The notes: generated from the letters alone by a model not told the origin. A DNA stretch of 64,000 bases from Ctenosaura bakeri (GCA_948474755.1 CAOLHI010000151.1:124001-188000); one strand, 5' to 3'; shown: positions 33,121 through 46,165, counted from the first letter of the stretch. Program-made: numbers and translations.

Positions 33121-35199
33121 TGTATGTGTGTGCATAATTAAGAGCTAGCATTATGGGCAAATATTGTTTAGAACATAAAAGCCATGAGGTTCACCTTAGT
33201 TCATTTTTAAAAAGTTCATTTTTTCCACTGAAACAGGTCATTTTACTCCTTCATTTGCAATTGCTCCTTTATTTTCAGGAAACAATGAGCTGAAGATCCA
33301 GTACATAAGGACACAGCAGCCTCTGGCTCTTGTTGTGACATGACATTCTCAGTAAGTCTTATGACCAATCTAAAGGTGCATTAGATCACTCAAAACAGCT
33401 CTGTAAAGTACAGTAAAAAAAAAAAAAGCGATCCTTGAAGGGAACTCTAAATACAGAGTACAACTAGATTTCATTGAGCCTCAGATATGAGTAACTGTTC
33501 TTTTGTTTTCTGCCTGGTCAATGTATGCTCTAAACACATAAAAGGGACTCCATGCATAGCTGCAATCATGGCTGACCAAAGATCACATTTTCACCTTAAA
33601 AGGGAGGATTGAATGAAGATCTAATTCTACAATACTTCTTAAATGTGTTACATCTAATAGAAGTCAGATGGAACACCATATTCCATCTTGAAACAAGGGT
33701 TAGGTAAAGTTGGATGTTATAGACAAGAAACACACTTCTTTGTAATGGGTGGCACCAAAATGCTTTTTGGGAGGAACAGGCAGCATTGATCCTTTTTGAG
33801 AGTAAGAACCTATGTCAGAAGAAACCATGGCTGGCATCTTGTTAGGTATTTACATCACCGTAAACTGTAAAAAGTGAACTGTAATGTTGTGCAATACTTG
33901 TATTCTCAGGTGGGGAGCAGAGACATAGCTACCTCTCTGGCACCATTGTGCAAATAGGGCCAGAAACATGGCTGTCACACAATAGTCCCAATGTACAATA
34001 TGTTCCAATATACAACATGCCCCAATGCATACAGGGCCCCCCAACCTTTTGACGCCCTGTTATCTGACAACTCACTGTTTTGATGCTTCCAAATTAAGGA
34101 CAGGGGTTTGGCTCTTTCATCACCTTGTCACTTCCTAGGGAGGCTCACTTGGAACTGCTTGAATGTGCACACTGCTTGTAAAGCAAGCTGACAGGGGGAG
34201 GGGAATAGTGCCAAGCTAGCTAAGAGATTTTCCAAGCAGTGTGCATGTGGTCAGTAACAAATGAGCCTTCATTTTCGCTACAGTACAGTACATGAGTTCT
34301 GCATTTCAACCAATTCCGTTTTCTGACAGTGCTCTGGTCCCTAACCTGTCAGATAAGTGAAGGAAGCCTGTAAAATAGGACATGTTGTTCATCAGGACCT
34401 GTTATACATGGAGATATGTTGCACAAGGGAAGCCCTCATTCTGCAAAGAAACATCTCACACAATTGTGCATTGTCAAAATTCACTAGCATTGCTATTTAT
34501 CTTGTCAGTGACATCAGAGTTACCTACTGTAGCCACTTACACAGAATCTCAGCCATTGTTTTTAAATATCTCCCTGGATTCAAAAGTTTTTGCCATGTAG
34601 CAAGGGACATTATTATTAAATATAACAAGGAAACCCACCATAAATCCATCTCTCAGTCCATGTGCATGTTAAATTGGAATTTAGTGACCCCTTGACTTCC
34701 AGTCAATGGGGAAATGCCCATTGAAGACATCCTTTGAAATGAATCAAACTCATTACCCACTCATAACTCATAACTGAAGGCCTATTGTGTCTATGATTTG
34801 ATGTGAGCATTACACACAGATATGAATATCACATACAAATATAACTTATTGGACTTAGTGACTCAGATAAACAGGTACCATGTACTATTCTCAAATTAGT
34901 GAGTTCATGCATTGTGGATAGTGGAGATTGGAGGACGCCTACTGAATAAGATAAATATTTACTGTTCAGCTATTTCCAAATGTTTTTTTTTAAATCAATT
35001 TTTGACACAAACAATCTGTGATAGAGATTTCCCTCCAGGCTGCCCCCCACAACAGTTCCTAGCCCCTAGAAACTTGTCACTGTCACCCTGCATTTTGGTT
35101 CCTTTATACAATCCCTCCTTGGATTTGGGGTCATAGTCCTTCAGGTGATCACACTGTGGACTCGTGTGTGATAGATTTACAATCTTCATATAAGCATGC
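33121..35199. other. no gene seen
   Basis: No clear element or exon. Short A- and T-runs at 33413-33427 and 34983-34992. Frames at 34357-34695 lack recognisable content. Confidence 0.4.
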
Positions 35200-35600
35200 T
35201 TCGCCCTTGCTTAAGGGCAAATAATGCTGTCCAGTCAATTTTACAAAATAACCAACAGTTCAACTTTATTTCATAACAGACAGAATAAATGCTTTCAGGT
35301 CTCAGTTCTTTGGTTCCAAACAATTAAGACCTTTCCAATTAAGTTATATCAGTTTCTTTTCCTAAACTGACTAAAACACCCAATGCTCAGTAACTGACTC
35401 GTCCACCAGTCTGTTTCATAACTGACATCAATTGTCTGTCTCGAACTGTCAGAGGTTTAAAAAAAAAACACCTTTTAAGAAGAATTTTGCCCCTTCACAA
35501 ACCCTTGCCTTCCTCACAGAGTTCTTGGTGTTGGGATTAGCTAGCGTCTGGTATTCACTCTACTGCCTTGCATCCAGCAGCCATTAGGCAATGTTCTATC
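35200..35600 (-). mobile_element. possible LTR
   Basis: The minus-strand sense contains GAAATAAAG followed by a GTTGAACTGTTGG block, like an R/U5 polyadenylation region, and a T/C-rich upstream part. Ends and target duplication could not be set. A weak call. Confidence 0.25.
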
Positions 35601-35624
35601 CAGTTATCTTCCTCCTTAAACTGA

Positions 35625-35826
35625 GGCCATTTCAGCCCTACACTGTTATAGTGCTATTATTCCACTTCTAAACTCCTGTGGAATCCTGGGGTTTGTAGTT
35701 TACTGAGACCAAAGAGCTCTTTGGCTGAGAATTCTAAATGTCCCTCCCTAAACTGCAAACCCCAGGATTCCATAGAAAGTTGAAAGTGGAATAATAGCAC
35801 TATAACACTGTAGTGCGGGAATGGCC
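35625..35826. mobile_element. palindromic Harbinger-like MITE, TGA duplication
   Basis: Starts GGCCATTTCAGCCCTACACT, ends GTGTAGTGCGGGAATGGCC-like sequence, with TGA on both sides (35622-35624, 35827-35829). A 202-bp full-length copy with both arms. Confidence 0.9.
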
Positions 35827-36486
35827 TGAGTTACAGCATCACACAACACAATTTACAATCAAAGTGATATGTATTCAAAAAATAAACAGAAAAGACAAAA
35901 GAGAAAAAAAAACATATATTAAAACACAACAGATCTCTGACCTCCTAAACCTGACTGTAATGAAAAGAAAAGGAAAAGAAAAGCTCATTCTGCCATTAAA
36001 GATCCCTTTATAATAAGGGATGATCAGGCTTAAATAGACTGCACTCCAGCCCCAATCATATGCTGTGATCTGGTGCCAAGACCAGTCACAAATCATCCTG
36101 ATCTTTCTCATGGGGGCCATCAAATAGTTACCCTCCCCTGCTGCATTTTTCACTGTGTGGGTCTAGGAAATCATCATCTTACACTCTAAATAAAACTCAT
36201 TTTGTCTAACCTCTATGGCTGCATTTCTCTTACCTTGATTAAATCTGTTCCCAAGTTGCGTATAAGTAAACCAATTAAGATCTTTGACTTTCACAAGAAT
36301 CATTCCTCTTGATTTCGACTTCCAGATATCTTATTCAAAATAAAACAAAAATCATAAAGCAACTAGCTCCAGTTTTTAACTTCTTTCCTAAAAAGAGTTT
36401 CCTGTGGTAATGTGGCTAATGTTCTCTTAGGAATTTTTTCCCCTTTTTTCTGATTATACTTATACCTAACACATAGGGTAGCCTTT

Positions 36487-36690
36487 CTAATACAATGTTC
36501 TTTTTAAGAACTCAGCATGTGCTTTGACTTTATCACACCAAAGATAACCATGCCAACCAAATCTTAAATTGTGACCTTCAAGTTCCAAATTTTTCATATC
36601 TCTAAGCAATATCCATTTCTTCAACCATAGAAAACAATAAAACTCATAATTTGACATTAGGGACTTCCAAGCCACTCCATTCTTCAGCAT
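36487..36690 (-). pseudogene. L1 ORF2 C-terminal fragment
   Basis: Residues WLKKWILLRDMKNLELEGHN and RFGWHGYLWCDKVKAHAEFL match the conserved block near the L1 ORF2 C-terminal third in reptiles. It lies downstream of the reverse transcriptase remnant in the same orientation. Confidence 0.7.
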
Positions 36691-36783
36691 TGTGCAGTGT
36701 TTTAAATTTTATTTTGGGTTTATTTGTCTGCCAGATAAATCTGGAAATCTCTTTCTGCCCTTGCACAGAAAGTATTCCATTTC

Positions 36784-37419
36784 TTAAAATAGCAATTGTT
36801 TGAAAAAGAAACAAAACTTTGGCAAAACATTTGCTTTTATTATTGCAATTCTACGCAAAGAGGATAAATTTAACTCCCTCCTTTTAAAGTCTCTTTTAAT
36901 TTCATTCCAGATTTTTTCATATTTATTTTTAAATAATAAATAGTTGTTCTTCATGACTGTAACTCCCAAATAGTTAATTCCTTTTTCCACTTTAAAATTT
37001 GAAAGAGCAGTTAGTTCATTGCCCTCTTCAGAGGTTGTATTTTTAGTTAGAGGTTGTATTTTTGCTTTTTCACAGTGTGCTTTCAACCTGGAGCATGTTT
37101 TAAGTGCCTTAATTCTTTCCAAAACAGCCTTCATTGAGACCAATGGGTTTTTTATCATCACAAGATCATCCACATCAGCTAGCACTATTTCCCCCCTGAA
37201 CCCATTGATTCTGTTGTTTTGTCTAATATCTCTCAGTAGGGTCTCCAATGCCAAAATAAACAGTAAAGGTAAGAGAAAACAAGCTTGTCTGATCCTCTTT
37301 TGTATTTCAATTGCTCTTATTGCACTGTCCTTTACTAAGATCTGGGCCTTTTGAACTGAGTAGATTGTCTTTATTGCCTGAATATTTTCACCAAAGTCCA
37401 TTCTCTCCAATAACTGCAA
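36784..37419 (-). pseudogene. L1 ORF2 reverse transcriptase remnant (211 codons open)
   Basis: The frame reads MDFGENIQAIKTIYSVQKAQ, then RQACFLLPLLFILALETL, which corresponds to the RQGCPLSPLLF motif of L1 reverse transcriptase with G and P replaced. The catalytic region reads LADVDDLVMIKNP: the two Asp of the FADD box survive but the preceding residues differ. Later NYLGV and SLRRIAIIKANVLPKF mark the thumb region. Substitutions at invariant positions, plus the interrupted 5' part, mean it is not functional. Confidence 0.85.
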
Positions 37420-37662
37420 TAAATAATTCCAATAAATATTATCAAACCCTTTTTCTTCATCTAAAGAATCAAAATAGCCTTTTTATCATTATGATTTTCC
37501 AAAAATTCAATAAAATTAAGGACAATTCTTTCATTATTCCTTGTCTTTTTGGCAAAAACCACTCTGATCCCCATGGAAATATGTTTTCTCAGTCTGCTTG
37601 CCAAGATGGTAGTAAATATCTTATACTATTATTTAGTAATGAGATACGTCTATAGTTCTTTG

Positions 37663-38499
37663 TAGGAACGGGACGAATCCAGAATTTTCCGAATCCAGAT
37701 CCAGATCTGAATCCCTGGAAGGTTCTGGGAATCCACGAATCTCACGAATCTTGAATCTTTCAAATTCTTTTTTAAAAAAAGAGTTTAAAAAGCAAGGGAA
37801 AGAAGGACAATCTTGGGCAAGACACACTCTCTCAGACTTAGCCAAAGCCTAGGCAAATGCAAACCTCCCTCTGAAGAAATCTGCCCAAGGCAATTGTCAT
37901 AGTTTTGGCTCAAGATCTCCCCAGATTGAAAATGACATGAAGGCCCTTTCTACACAGGCAGGAAAATGTGGATTAATACCACATTTTCCTGCCTGTGTAA
38001 ACAGGGCCACATACTACAGTAGAGAGATAATCCAGGTCAAAGCTGACTTTTCTTTGCATAGCTCCTTCTGGCATCATGGGATTTGTAGTTTGATGATGCA
38101 CCGGTACACTTTGGCAGAGAAGGCTTTGACACCTTGTAAAACTCCAAACCCCAGAATTGTGTCTGAAAGAGGTTTGCAAGGGGGCTATGCAAAGGGATGT
38201 TTCAGCTGTCCTTGAAATCTCAAGCCTGTAGCTTCCAGTCGAGTACTGAACTTCAATATGAAATGTTGAATTTAAATATCTTATAATACAAGCCCAGGTG
38301 TAATTTGTGAAATTGTTACTTCAAGGGAAAACCTCACCTACTTACTATCTATCTTACTATCTTCCCTTGTATGTATGGTCTCCCAGGTTTTCAGGCATCC
38401 TGGTCTCTAACAGTCTATTTAGTTGGCGGGTTCAGATTCGAGAATCTCGAATCCTTACCCAGGATTCAAGGATTTGAGGATTTGGTTGGCCCATCCCTA
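37663..38499. mobile_element. non-autonomous hAT element in L1, exact 8-bp duplication
   Basis: The 837-bp element starts TAGGAACGGGACGAATCC; its other end, in reverse, starts TAGGGATGGGCCAACCAAAT. GTTCTTTG flanks it exactly on both sides (37655-37662, 38500-38507). Subterminal GAATC motifs recur about seven times near the left end. Related to 52270-52723. Confidence 0.9.
37942..38008. repeat. 67-bp near-perfect hairpin with GGCCC ends
   Basis: The arms GGCCCTTTCTACACAGGCAG and its complement at the right enclose AAAATGTGG...CCACATTTT. Only two small mismatches break a stem of about 30 bp. The ends resemble the Harbinger-like MITE termini, so it may be a miniature relative nested in the hAT element. 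Confidence 0.75.
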
Positions 38500-38699
38500 G
38501 TTCTTTGTTAATATCTCATCTGTATTTTCTTTATGAATCACTGTAATATATGTATTTCTCTGAGAATCTGGTATCTGTCCTTTTTTCTAATAACACAGCA
38601 CTCTCAATTTTTAAAGGCTGAAATAACTTATCTTCAAAATTCTTATAATATCCTGCAGATGGTCCATATGGGTATTGTGCTTTTCTAGATTTAATCTTT

Positions 38700-39702
38700 T
38701 TAATCTTTAGCTGTCACAGGCCAATTCAAATTTCGCTGTTCCAAATATAGCTTGCCCAGCTGGAATTTATCCATGTAGTCTTTCATATATAAAATTTTAT
38801 TTTTGTTCCTCACATATAAGTCTCTGTGATACTTCTCAAAAGGTTTAATATTTTCAAAATATCCATTAGAAACTGATCTCCCTCCCTGACCTTTCTGACA
38901 TTTTCCTGACATTTTCCTGACCTTTCTGCCTCAACTTATAGGAAAATCATTTCCCAGGTTTATTTGCAAATTCAAAGCTTTTTTTTTTAAGATATAGTAG
39001 TCTGGCATTCATTTCCTGGACTATAAACAATGAGAACAGTTGTTGGAGTAGTTTAATATTTTGTTTAGTCTCTTTATCAAAATTTCCCCCCATATTTTCC
39101 CTCCAAATTCTGTATTTCTTCCATCAGCTCCCTCTTTCTAGCTTCTCTCTTTTCTTTTTCCCCAGTATGGGACCAGATTTTAAAAAATTGTCCTCTGATA
39201 TAAGCTCTCCTTGCATCCCAAACCTCTGGGAGCTCTGTACCCTTATTTAAGTTCAGCTCAAAAAATTTACTCAATTCTTCTTTACATTGTTGTAATATTT
39301 CCATCTTCAAAAGTAACTATTCATTAAATCTGCATTTAAGCTGTGTTTGCTCAGTTTAAAGGGATATCATGTTAGGATTATGATCTGGAAAAAAATGGTA
39401 AAATGTCTATGCTGTTTACTAAGTTAGTCATATTCTTAGAAATCCAGAACATATCCATTTTAGAAGAAGGTACATGATGTTCTGAAAAAAAAGATATAGT
39501 CTCTAGAGTTTCATTGTAAATATCTCCAATCATTTGTTAATCCAAAGTACTCTCTATATTTAAAGAAAGTTCTAAGTATATTCGTTTGATCTCCCTTAAT
39601 ATCTTTACTGGAACATTTATCTTTATTAAGATCAACAACCCTATTCCAATTGTCCATGCCAATTAGATTTTGCAGGTCTAGTTCAGAGACCTTTCTTAAC
39701 AA
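38700..39702 (-). pseudogene. L1 ORF2 endonuclease and linker remnants
   Basis: The piece at 39702-39511 reads MDNWNRVVDLNKDKCSS; that at 39310-39077 reads WDARRAYIRGQFFKIWSHTG, the linker motif W-A-KAYIRG typical of L1; that at 38912-38700 reads KILYMKDYMDKFQLGKLYLE. Order and spacing fit one ORF2 broken by shifts. Confidence 0.65.
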
Positions 39703-40713
39703 ATCTTCGTAAAATATTTTTCATTTTTTGGATCATAAATGCCTATTAAATGCCATTCCAGTTGATTTCTACTATTACATACCCTGTCCATCTTCAATCA
39801 TCAATTTAGGTTGCAATGTTTGATTTATATAAAAGTCTATTCCATTCCTTTTGTTCTTGTTTGCAGACACAAACTCTAGGCCTGTACTTCTATTCTGCAA
39901 AATCTACACTCTCTTTTTCTTATATGAGCCTCTCTGAAGACAAATAATTTCACATTTAGGGGGGAAAAGCATTTTTTTCCCTTTCCTGGAGTAAATTTAG
40001 ACCATTTCCATTCCATGAGATTATTTTCAGATTCATTTTAGTTGTTTTATTATGTTACCTTATTCTACTATTGTATTATTATTATTATTACTACTATTAT
40101 TATTTCTTAAAAACTTCTCAGTCAATAAGTGTCTCCTCCTCAGTTCTCTTCTTTCAACATTCTAAACAGATCTCTCACTTTCTCCAAAGAATTTATTGTA
40201 TATTTTCACCTGAATAAATAGTCATAAAACCATCTGGGACTACCAAGTGAAAAAAAAGAGCACCTCCACCAAGAACTGATACTCACTATGTTTTTTTCAG
40301 ATTTCTTTTAGGAATTACATTAAACATAATTATTTCATTCTCATTTATTTTATGTCTTTTCTTAAAATGTGCTCTCAGCATTTCATCTCTGACATTTTTA
40401 TGCATGAACTAAATTATCACATCTCTTGTAAGTATGTTTCTTCTGTGCATAAGGAGAGTTTTGCCTACATATTGCCTTTATCTTCTTATCAGGTTCTTCA
40501 CCAAAGCTATGTATAAGGCCCACCAAAGCATCTGAAGCTATTTTAAGTCATTTGACTCTTCTGGAGCAGCTCCTAACCTAATTTGTGTTTTCTTAGATTT
40601 TAATTCCATCATCATAATTCTAGCCTGTGCCTTTTCCAAATGCTGCTGTAAAAAATGTCCGTTCCTTCAAATTATCAGAGATTTCCTGTTCATGTTTTTG
40701 TGCAATTCTTGTG

Positions 40714-40753
40714 AGATACTGATACTGATACTGTGAGATACTGATACTGAGAT
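40714..40753. repeat. GATACT short tandem repeat
   Basis: Repeats of GATACT with one interruption inside the L1 ORF1-like part; a small post-insertion expansion. A separate ATT tract lies at about 40076-40108. Confidence 0.7.
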
Positions 40754-41188
40754 TACTGATGCCGTAATCTCTTTGAACTATTTTTCAGCAAGCTCTTTAA
40801 AGTGCTTTACTTGCCCTGTAATCTCTAACAAGTCCAGTTTCTGCTCCAAATTCCCATAACTTTCTGTTACACATGTTTTCAAATCTAAAATCTGATTAGA
40901 CATCTTGGATATTGAGGCCTGAATTTTAATGAGCACAGGGTCAGTTTCGTCTATCCTCAGACATTTTTCTGGTGGCCATGTTTACAATGTTATATAAATT
41001 ATTGTCTGAATAATTCCAGTGTCAAAGACAGTATTTATTTCCCCTTTTCTAAAAAATAGCTTCTGTGTAGACCTTTTAATTGTCTGAACCTTTGAGATAC
41101 TAAATCTATTTCTCATTTTACATCCAAATAGCCACATAGTTTAATCTTCAGTTTTTAAGCGCTATGCTATCCATTCTCTTGGCACTTA

Positions 41189-41673
41189 GGCCCTTTTCAC
41201 ATGTGGGCGGCAGAACGGGGCAAGCCAAGCCAAAACGGGGCTTACCTTGTTCCGTCGCCACGCGGAGCAGCACATTTCGGAGCTCTACACGCAGCAGCGT
41301 CCGGCGGCGTCCTCGGCACCTGGCAGCGCCCAAAATGGTGGATTTTGACTGGCGGAGCCTCTCCACCAATCAGAGAAGCTTGCCAGCCAGAAATCCCGCC
41401 CCCTACCCGATTTGAAGGGACGCCCTTTCGCGCATCCGCAAATATACACGGGTGCTGCGACGGGGCTGGACGGGGTTAGACGCCCCGTGCCTTTGAAAAA
41501 CCACATAAGATGTGATTTTTCAAAAGCATGCAGCACCGCCACTTGCGGGCGCCTGACCGCGGATTGGCGTGTGGATTTACTCGTGAGTAATCCACCCCAA
41601 TTCGCATAACGGGGTAGATGACCTCTGTGGAGGTCGATTTACACCGTTTTTTTAACCCCATATGAAAAGGGCC
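41189..41673. mobile_element. Harbinger-like MITE, long class, TTA duplication
   Basis: Starts GGCCCTTTTCACATGTGG and ends CCATATGAAAAGGGCC with TTA on both sides (41186-41188, 41674-41676), 485 bp. Near the right end GATGACCTCTGTGGAGGTCG forms a small internal palindrome seen also at 2300-2330 and 17665-17690. CpG-rich. It sits at the 5' edge of the L1. Confidence 0.85.
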
Positions 41674-42311
41674 TTAGTTTCACTTTCAAGTCCTTTTTCA
41701 ATGGAGACTTCACTTCAAATATTTAAACTGCAATTTTTTTTTTGTACTCATTCAAGAGTAATAAATCACCAAGTGAGTGGCAGGAGGGTCTCCATCCCTG
41801 TTCAGCATGGGCCATCCAAGGTCTTTCAATAATATAGTAAATCTTTGTTTGGAGAAGTTTCTGTCTAGTAGACCTTAAGGAATCTTTGTAATTCTTCAAC
41901 TTCTCAATGTGGAATTTTGTAGTTTCCAGGATATGAGTCTCTACCAGACAGCTCCTCAGTCTACTCCTGAGCTGGGAGGTCATCTGGGAGAATGTGTTTC
42001 TGCCTCTGTGGAAAACCATAAGAAATTCTGAAAAGCTGGGAACAGCACGCAAATCATGCTACTAACAGTTGGCAGTCTTAGTTAGAGTCCTCCTATTTCC
42101 AGTACTGACTCCCTCATTTAAAGCCTCTGAGCTAGAAAAGATGCCTTTGGAAAAAAGAATTCCATTCCTAAGTGCATGTTGTGAAATGTTTCCTGAATAC
42201 TGGAATCTCAGTTTTAAAAGCACTGAGCCACAACATTCTTTGACAAGAAAAACATCAGAAAAATCTTCCTAGAAGTTCCTGAGTTTCAGAATAAACTCAT
42301 GAAATATTGTT
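41674..42311. other. no gene seen; maybe L1 5' flank
   Basis: A minus-strand frame at 42052-41723 runs into the L1 5' side and could be L1 leader sequence, but shows no recognisable motif. Confidence 0.3.
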
Positions 42312-42512
42312 AATGTGCACATGCCTTCTAGTCACCTGTAGACTTACAGTGACCCTATGAGTTCCATAGGACTTTCTTAGTCAAGGATTATTCAGAGGTA
42401 GCTTGCCATTGCCTTCCTCTGAAATATAGCCTTCAGCACCTGGTGCTCTTTGGTGGTCTCCCATCGAAATACTAACCAGGGCTGACCCTGCTTAGCATCA
42501 GGACATTTTACC
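42312..42512 (-). mobile_element. 5S-rRNA-derived SINE
   Basis: On the plus strand TTGGTGGTCTCCCATCGAAA, TACTAACCAGGGCTGACCCT and GCTTAGCATC are the complement of the 5S rRNA internal region. The tail side reads CTTCTAGTCACCTGTAGACT and ATGAGTTCCATAGGACTTTC. A better 5S match than the copy at 11455. Confidence 0.8.
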
Positions 42513-43387
42513 CGGTGTTTAACAAATATCCAGCTTCTTCGGGCAAAGTGTTGTTCCATTAAAATATAGTCTGATGTTACAATGAACAGGAAGAAGTTAA
42601 AGAAAACATGAGCTATTTTGCAAGGCAATCTGTTACTTTCTGTTTTGAAGCAATGAGAAATAATTTGTTAAAACAATCCAAGAAAGATTGTACATATACA
42701 TGGAGCTTTAACCTCATGATTGCATTTGAGAGTCTGAACTTGACAGGATACTTGAAGGCTGATGTCTACACACAGACTACACAAATAAACACCTACAATT
42801 AAAATAATCTTTATTACGCACTGGTCTATGTCCTCCTTTTAATTTCTGTTTCTAATTGAAAGCTGTATGATGTAGGGTTTTCCCCCTCTCTCCAAGGAAG
42901 GTATAGCAGATATCAATGGATTTTTAAAATGGCTTTTGTTTTGTTTTGTTTTCATCAAAAAGAAAAAAAAAGTCATGTCATTTGGACTGTAAAATATTGG
43001 AAGGAAAATAAAACATTTTGACAGTTGAGCAAATATGAATCACTCTGATGCCTGATATAGCAATGCTTGCCTCATGCACAGAATTCTCTTATTTCACTCA
43101 CTCTGCAAAGGCAATACAGCAACAATTGTGAAATGATGACAAATGACAACGACAACAACAGCAACAGGTGATATGGAAAGTGCAATACTTTTTGGCCAAA
43201 TCATTCCGGTTTGTTGGAATGATATGAGTGAAAATGTAATGAAACAGATGCCTAAGTAGTGGACATACATCTAATCTATACCATATTGATAAATAAAGGT
43301 AGCAATACAGTTAGGTCATTTTGAATTTTGCATGTTACTGTTGCATTTGGAAGCTATCCTGATCATTCCAGGAAGTGGGGGGGCAGA
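42513..43387. other. no gene seen
   Basis: Holds a TTTTG run near 42935-42950 and a loose CAACGACAACAACAGCAAC stretch near 43148. Otherwise unassigned. Confidence 0.4.
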
Positions 43388-43591
43388 GGCCTTTTACACC
43401 ACACAATTATAGTACCACGGGCCCTAAGTAGTTGATAGGATTTGGTTCCAGAATTCCCAGTAAATACCAGAATTTGTAGGTGATCAAATCCTCTTATGTA
43501 CAATGGTGTAGTAAAATGGTGTTCCTTAAATAAAATGTCAAAATCAAAGTTGGAACCCTAGCACTAAAACTGTGTAGAGTGAAACGGGCTC
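43388..43591. mobile_element. diverged palindromic MITE
   Basis: GGCCTTTTACACCACACAAT on the left and GTGTAGAGTGAAACGGGC on the right, with GTAGGTGATC... between. Same length and layout as the palindromic family but heavily mutated. Confidence 0.4.
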
Positions 43592-44730
43592 TGGTCCTCT
43601 TCCTCATGACACAGCAGAATAAAGAAGAATGAAAGGAAAACTAACAAAAAAAGGTTTATTAAGACATGCCATGTAACCAAAATATTGCAAAATAGAAGTT
43701 CCTTCCCTTGGGTTTATTAGAGGTCAGAGAATATATTCTGTTCATGAACCTAGCAATGAAAGGACAGCCACATTCAGTCATTCTTCTGGCTTCTTCCTGG
43801 AATTGTTAGTAGCTATTTTTCTTTTTAGACTCCTGATTCATTATGATTTCCCAAATGGTATTTGCTTTCTAGTTTCTTTGCTTTTGCTATTCAGTATGCA
43901 CTTCTTAGTACAGGAAATCCATCTGATATTTAATCCATCCCACTACATTTTCTTAGAAGTTGAAAACAAAATCTGGAAAGCAAGAGAGTGACTTTAAACC
44001 TTTAGTGATTGCATTCATTAAAATGCACAATCTAACACTGGCCCAACCAAGTTGGAAAAAACACTATATATTGCTCAAGTCACCATGACAAGAAAAACAA
44101 GTGTTGACATGCAACATTTTCAGCACGAACCGACTCCAAATCCAATGTTAAGAGTAGGAAACATAAGGAAACTTTGTAAAAACAATTCCTGGGTCAATAC
44201 ACATACCATATATACAGACATTGTCACCTTATTGCTAGGTAAAAGCCTTCATATTTTAATATTCAAGTTACTTAAATGTCACTTTCATCTTGATATGTTT
44301 CTGCTTTAATAAAACTTCACTCCAACCGACTTTGAATAAATCTATATCAAAATGTGGGATACAGTGTTAGCAAAAAAACTAAAAATAAACAAATAATTAG
44401 ACAAAACCCAAGCAGAATAAATAAATGGTTTTGTCTGAAACTTAACAAAGCATGAACAATGCCAAGCCAAATTAGTGGAAATGGTTCAGAATTATCCACA
44501 CAAAATCCCAAAAGGTTTTAACTTTGCTAAATCCCATCTTAAAGATCACCCAAAAATGTAAAATGTTGACATTAGTTTTCACTGTTTAGCACCCTCCAAA
44601 ATTCGCTGCTCAGAGTCATCCTTGTTAAAATTATCTGCAAATACCTGGTTGTCCTTTTGCTGACCATCTCAATTCACCAGTTCTGAAATCTGACCAATAC
44701 TTTTCAAAGTATTATTTGTTTTGGCCAACA
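43592..44730. other. no gene seen
   Basis: AT-rich. Frames at 43803-43991 and 44052-44309 are short and without recognisable content. Confidence 0.4.
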
Positions 44731-44911
44731 GCCAGTGTGGTGTAGTGCTTTGAGCATTGGATTACAACCCTGGAAACCAGAGTTTGATTCCTTCCTCAGC
44801 CACTGGGTGACCTTGGGTAGGTCATATTCTCTCAGCCACAGAAAATGGCATGATAGATTTGCTTTAGGGTCTTCATAAGTCTGAAAAGACTTGAAGACAC
44901 GTGACAACATC
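44731..44911 (+). mobile_element. tRNA-derived SINE
   Basis: Starts GCCAGTGTGGTGTAGTGCTT, with B box AGAGTTTGATTCC and TGACCTTGGGTAGGTCA in the body. The tail is shortened and ends ACACGTGACAACA. Confidence 0.8.
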
Positions 44912-44988
44912 TCAGCAATGTTCTGGCTGCATTGATAAAATCTGAAATGCAGCTTGCTCAGAAACTCTGTTTCATTCAATGGGATTTA

Positions 44989-45200
44989 GGGTCCTTGCAC
45001 TCTACAGAATTACAGTCCTATTTTCCACTTCAACTACATAGCTGTATCATGTGGAATTCTGAGGTCTGTAGCCTGCTTAAGTCATTGGAGCTCTTTGGTT
45101 GAGAATTCTAAGTGCTCTTCTCGAAGCTGCAAATCCTAGGATTCCATAGAATGAAGCCAGGGCAGTTAATATAGCACTTGATCATGAAGTGTGAAAGATC
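44989..45200. mobile_element. diverged palindromic MITE
   Basis: GGGTCCTTGCACTCTACAGA at the left and AAGTGTGAAAGATC at the right, with TTGGTTGAGAATTCTAAGTG inside as in the copy at 35625. An older copy. Confidence 0.55.
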
Positions 45201-46065
45201 ACTTACTCTAGCCTTATAGTACAATCCTAGAAGCTGAAAGAAATCCCACATTAATGTCAGTTACTGCAGTTTACTTTCAAGTCAGTATGTGTAGAATTTC
45301 CTTGGTTACCTGCTTTTCACAGACAAACAATATTATGACAAACCTATAGCAAGCCAGTAAACATGCACTAATTCAGAACCAGCAGTAAGGAAATATAAAA
45401 ACAGTTAGCTGGGTTTCTCTAGCCCTCTCTGAGGATGCTTGCACCATATGTTCCAACTCAGAAAGGCTTATTTGCAAACTCTTTTAAAAAGAAAATAAAA
45501 GTGTTGGATTGCATATGAAATTGGGATTTGATTTTTTTTCCGTCAGAATGCAGGATGTTGGATTCAAAGGGTAAAGAAGTAAATGCTAGTGATTTTTAAC
45601 TCCAAGATTTAGTGCTTCATTTAAAGTCAGAAATGTAAGGCAAGACATGGCCCCACTGGCCATGTGGACAGGAGCCAAAGCAATGTTCAGATGGGCCACA
45701 TAGACAAAACATATGGATTTTTCACAGCTTTGGTGATAAGTGATGTTTTGCCTGTGTAACTGGTTGATATCATGCGACTTTGTTTTCAGAACGTGTTCTG
45801 TGCTGTCTGAAAGCCTTTGATTTTCAGCCATCTTTTTGTTATTCCTCTCAAGACGCACTGTTTAATCTTTCCTGTGCAGACGCCAGCAGCGTGGTGGGCA
45901 AAACATTTGGGAACAGAGTTTCCATATATGGAATTGAAAACAGGAACCTGTTGCCAATAGAGAAAGCTGGTGTAGTGGCCATGTGATGGCCTATGATTAT
46001 TACTTCTAAAAAATGTTTTTAAAAAGCTCACGGGAAACTTGGCAAGCTCAACTCCATGCTCCCCA
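45201..46065. other. no gene seen
   Basis: A frame at 45780-45986 follows a TTTGTTTTCAG acceptor-like stretch, but its residues are not recognised and no donor site or neighbouring exon supports it. Confidence 0.35.
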
Positions 46066-46165
46066 GCTGGGCTCCTTCCAGATATACTGGACTACAACTA
46101 CCATAATCCCCACCCCATGCTGAGCAGAGCTAAGTGCTTTTGTCCAGCACATCTGGAGGCTGTTT
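46066..46165. mobile_element. small inverted-repeat element (TGGACTACAACT type)
   Basis: CCAGATATACTGGACTACAA on the left pairs loosely with TTTTGTCCAGCACATCTGG on the right. The ACTACAACT(A/C)CCAT(A/C)ATCC motif recurs in many reptile repeats. Class not determined. Confidence 0.5.

Larger units (their letters stand above)
36150..41130 (-). mobile_element. L1 LINE, long but decayed, split by a hAT element
   Basis: On the minus strand the order is ORF1-like sequence (about 40990-40000), endonuclease-side pieces (39702-39511), the segment before the reverse transcriptase (39310-38700), the reverse transcriptase (37419-36784) and the ORF2 C-terminus (36690-36487). This is the standard L1 order, nearly full length once the insert at 37663-38499 is removed. 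Many stops and shifts show it is inactive. Outer limits are approximate. Confidence 0.8.

Noticed and set aside
45780..45986. possible exon after an acceptor-like TTTGTTTTCAG
   Set aside because: No donor site in frame, no neighbouring exon and residues not recognised.
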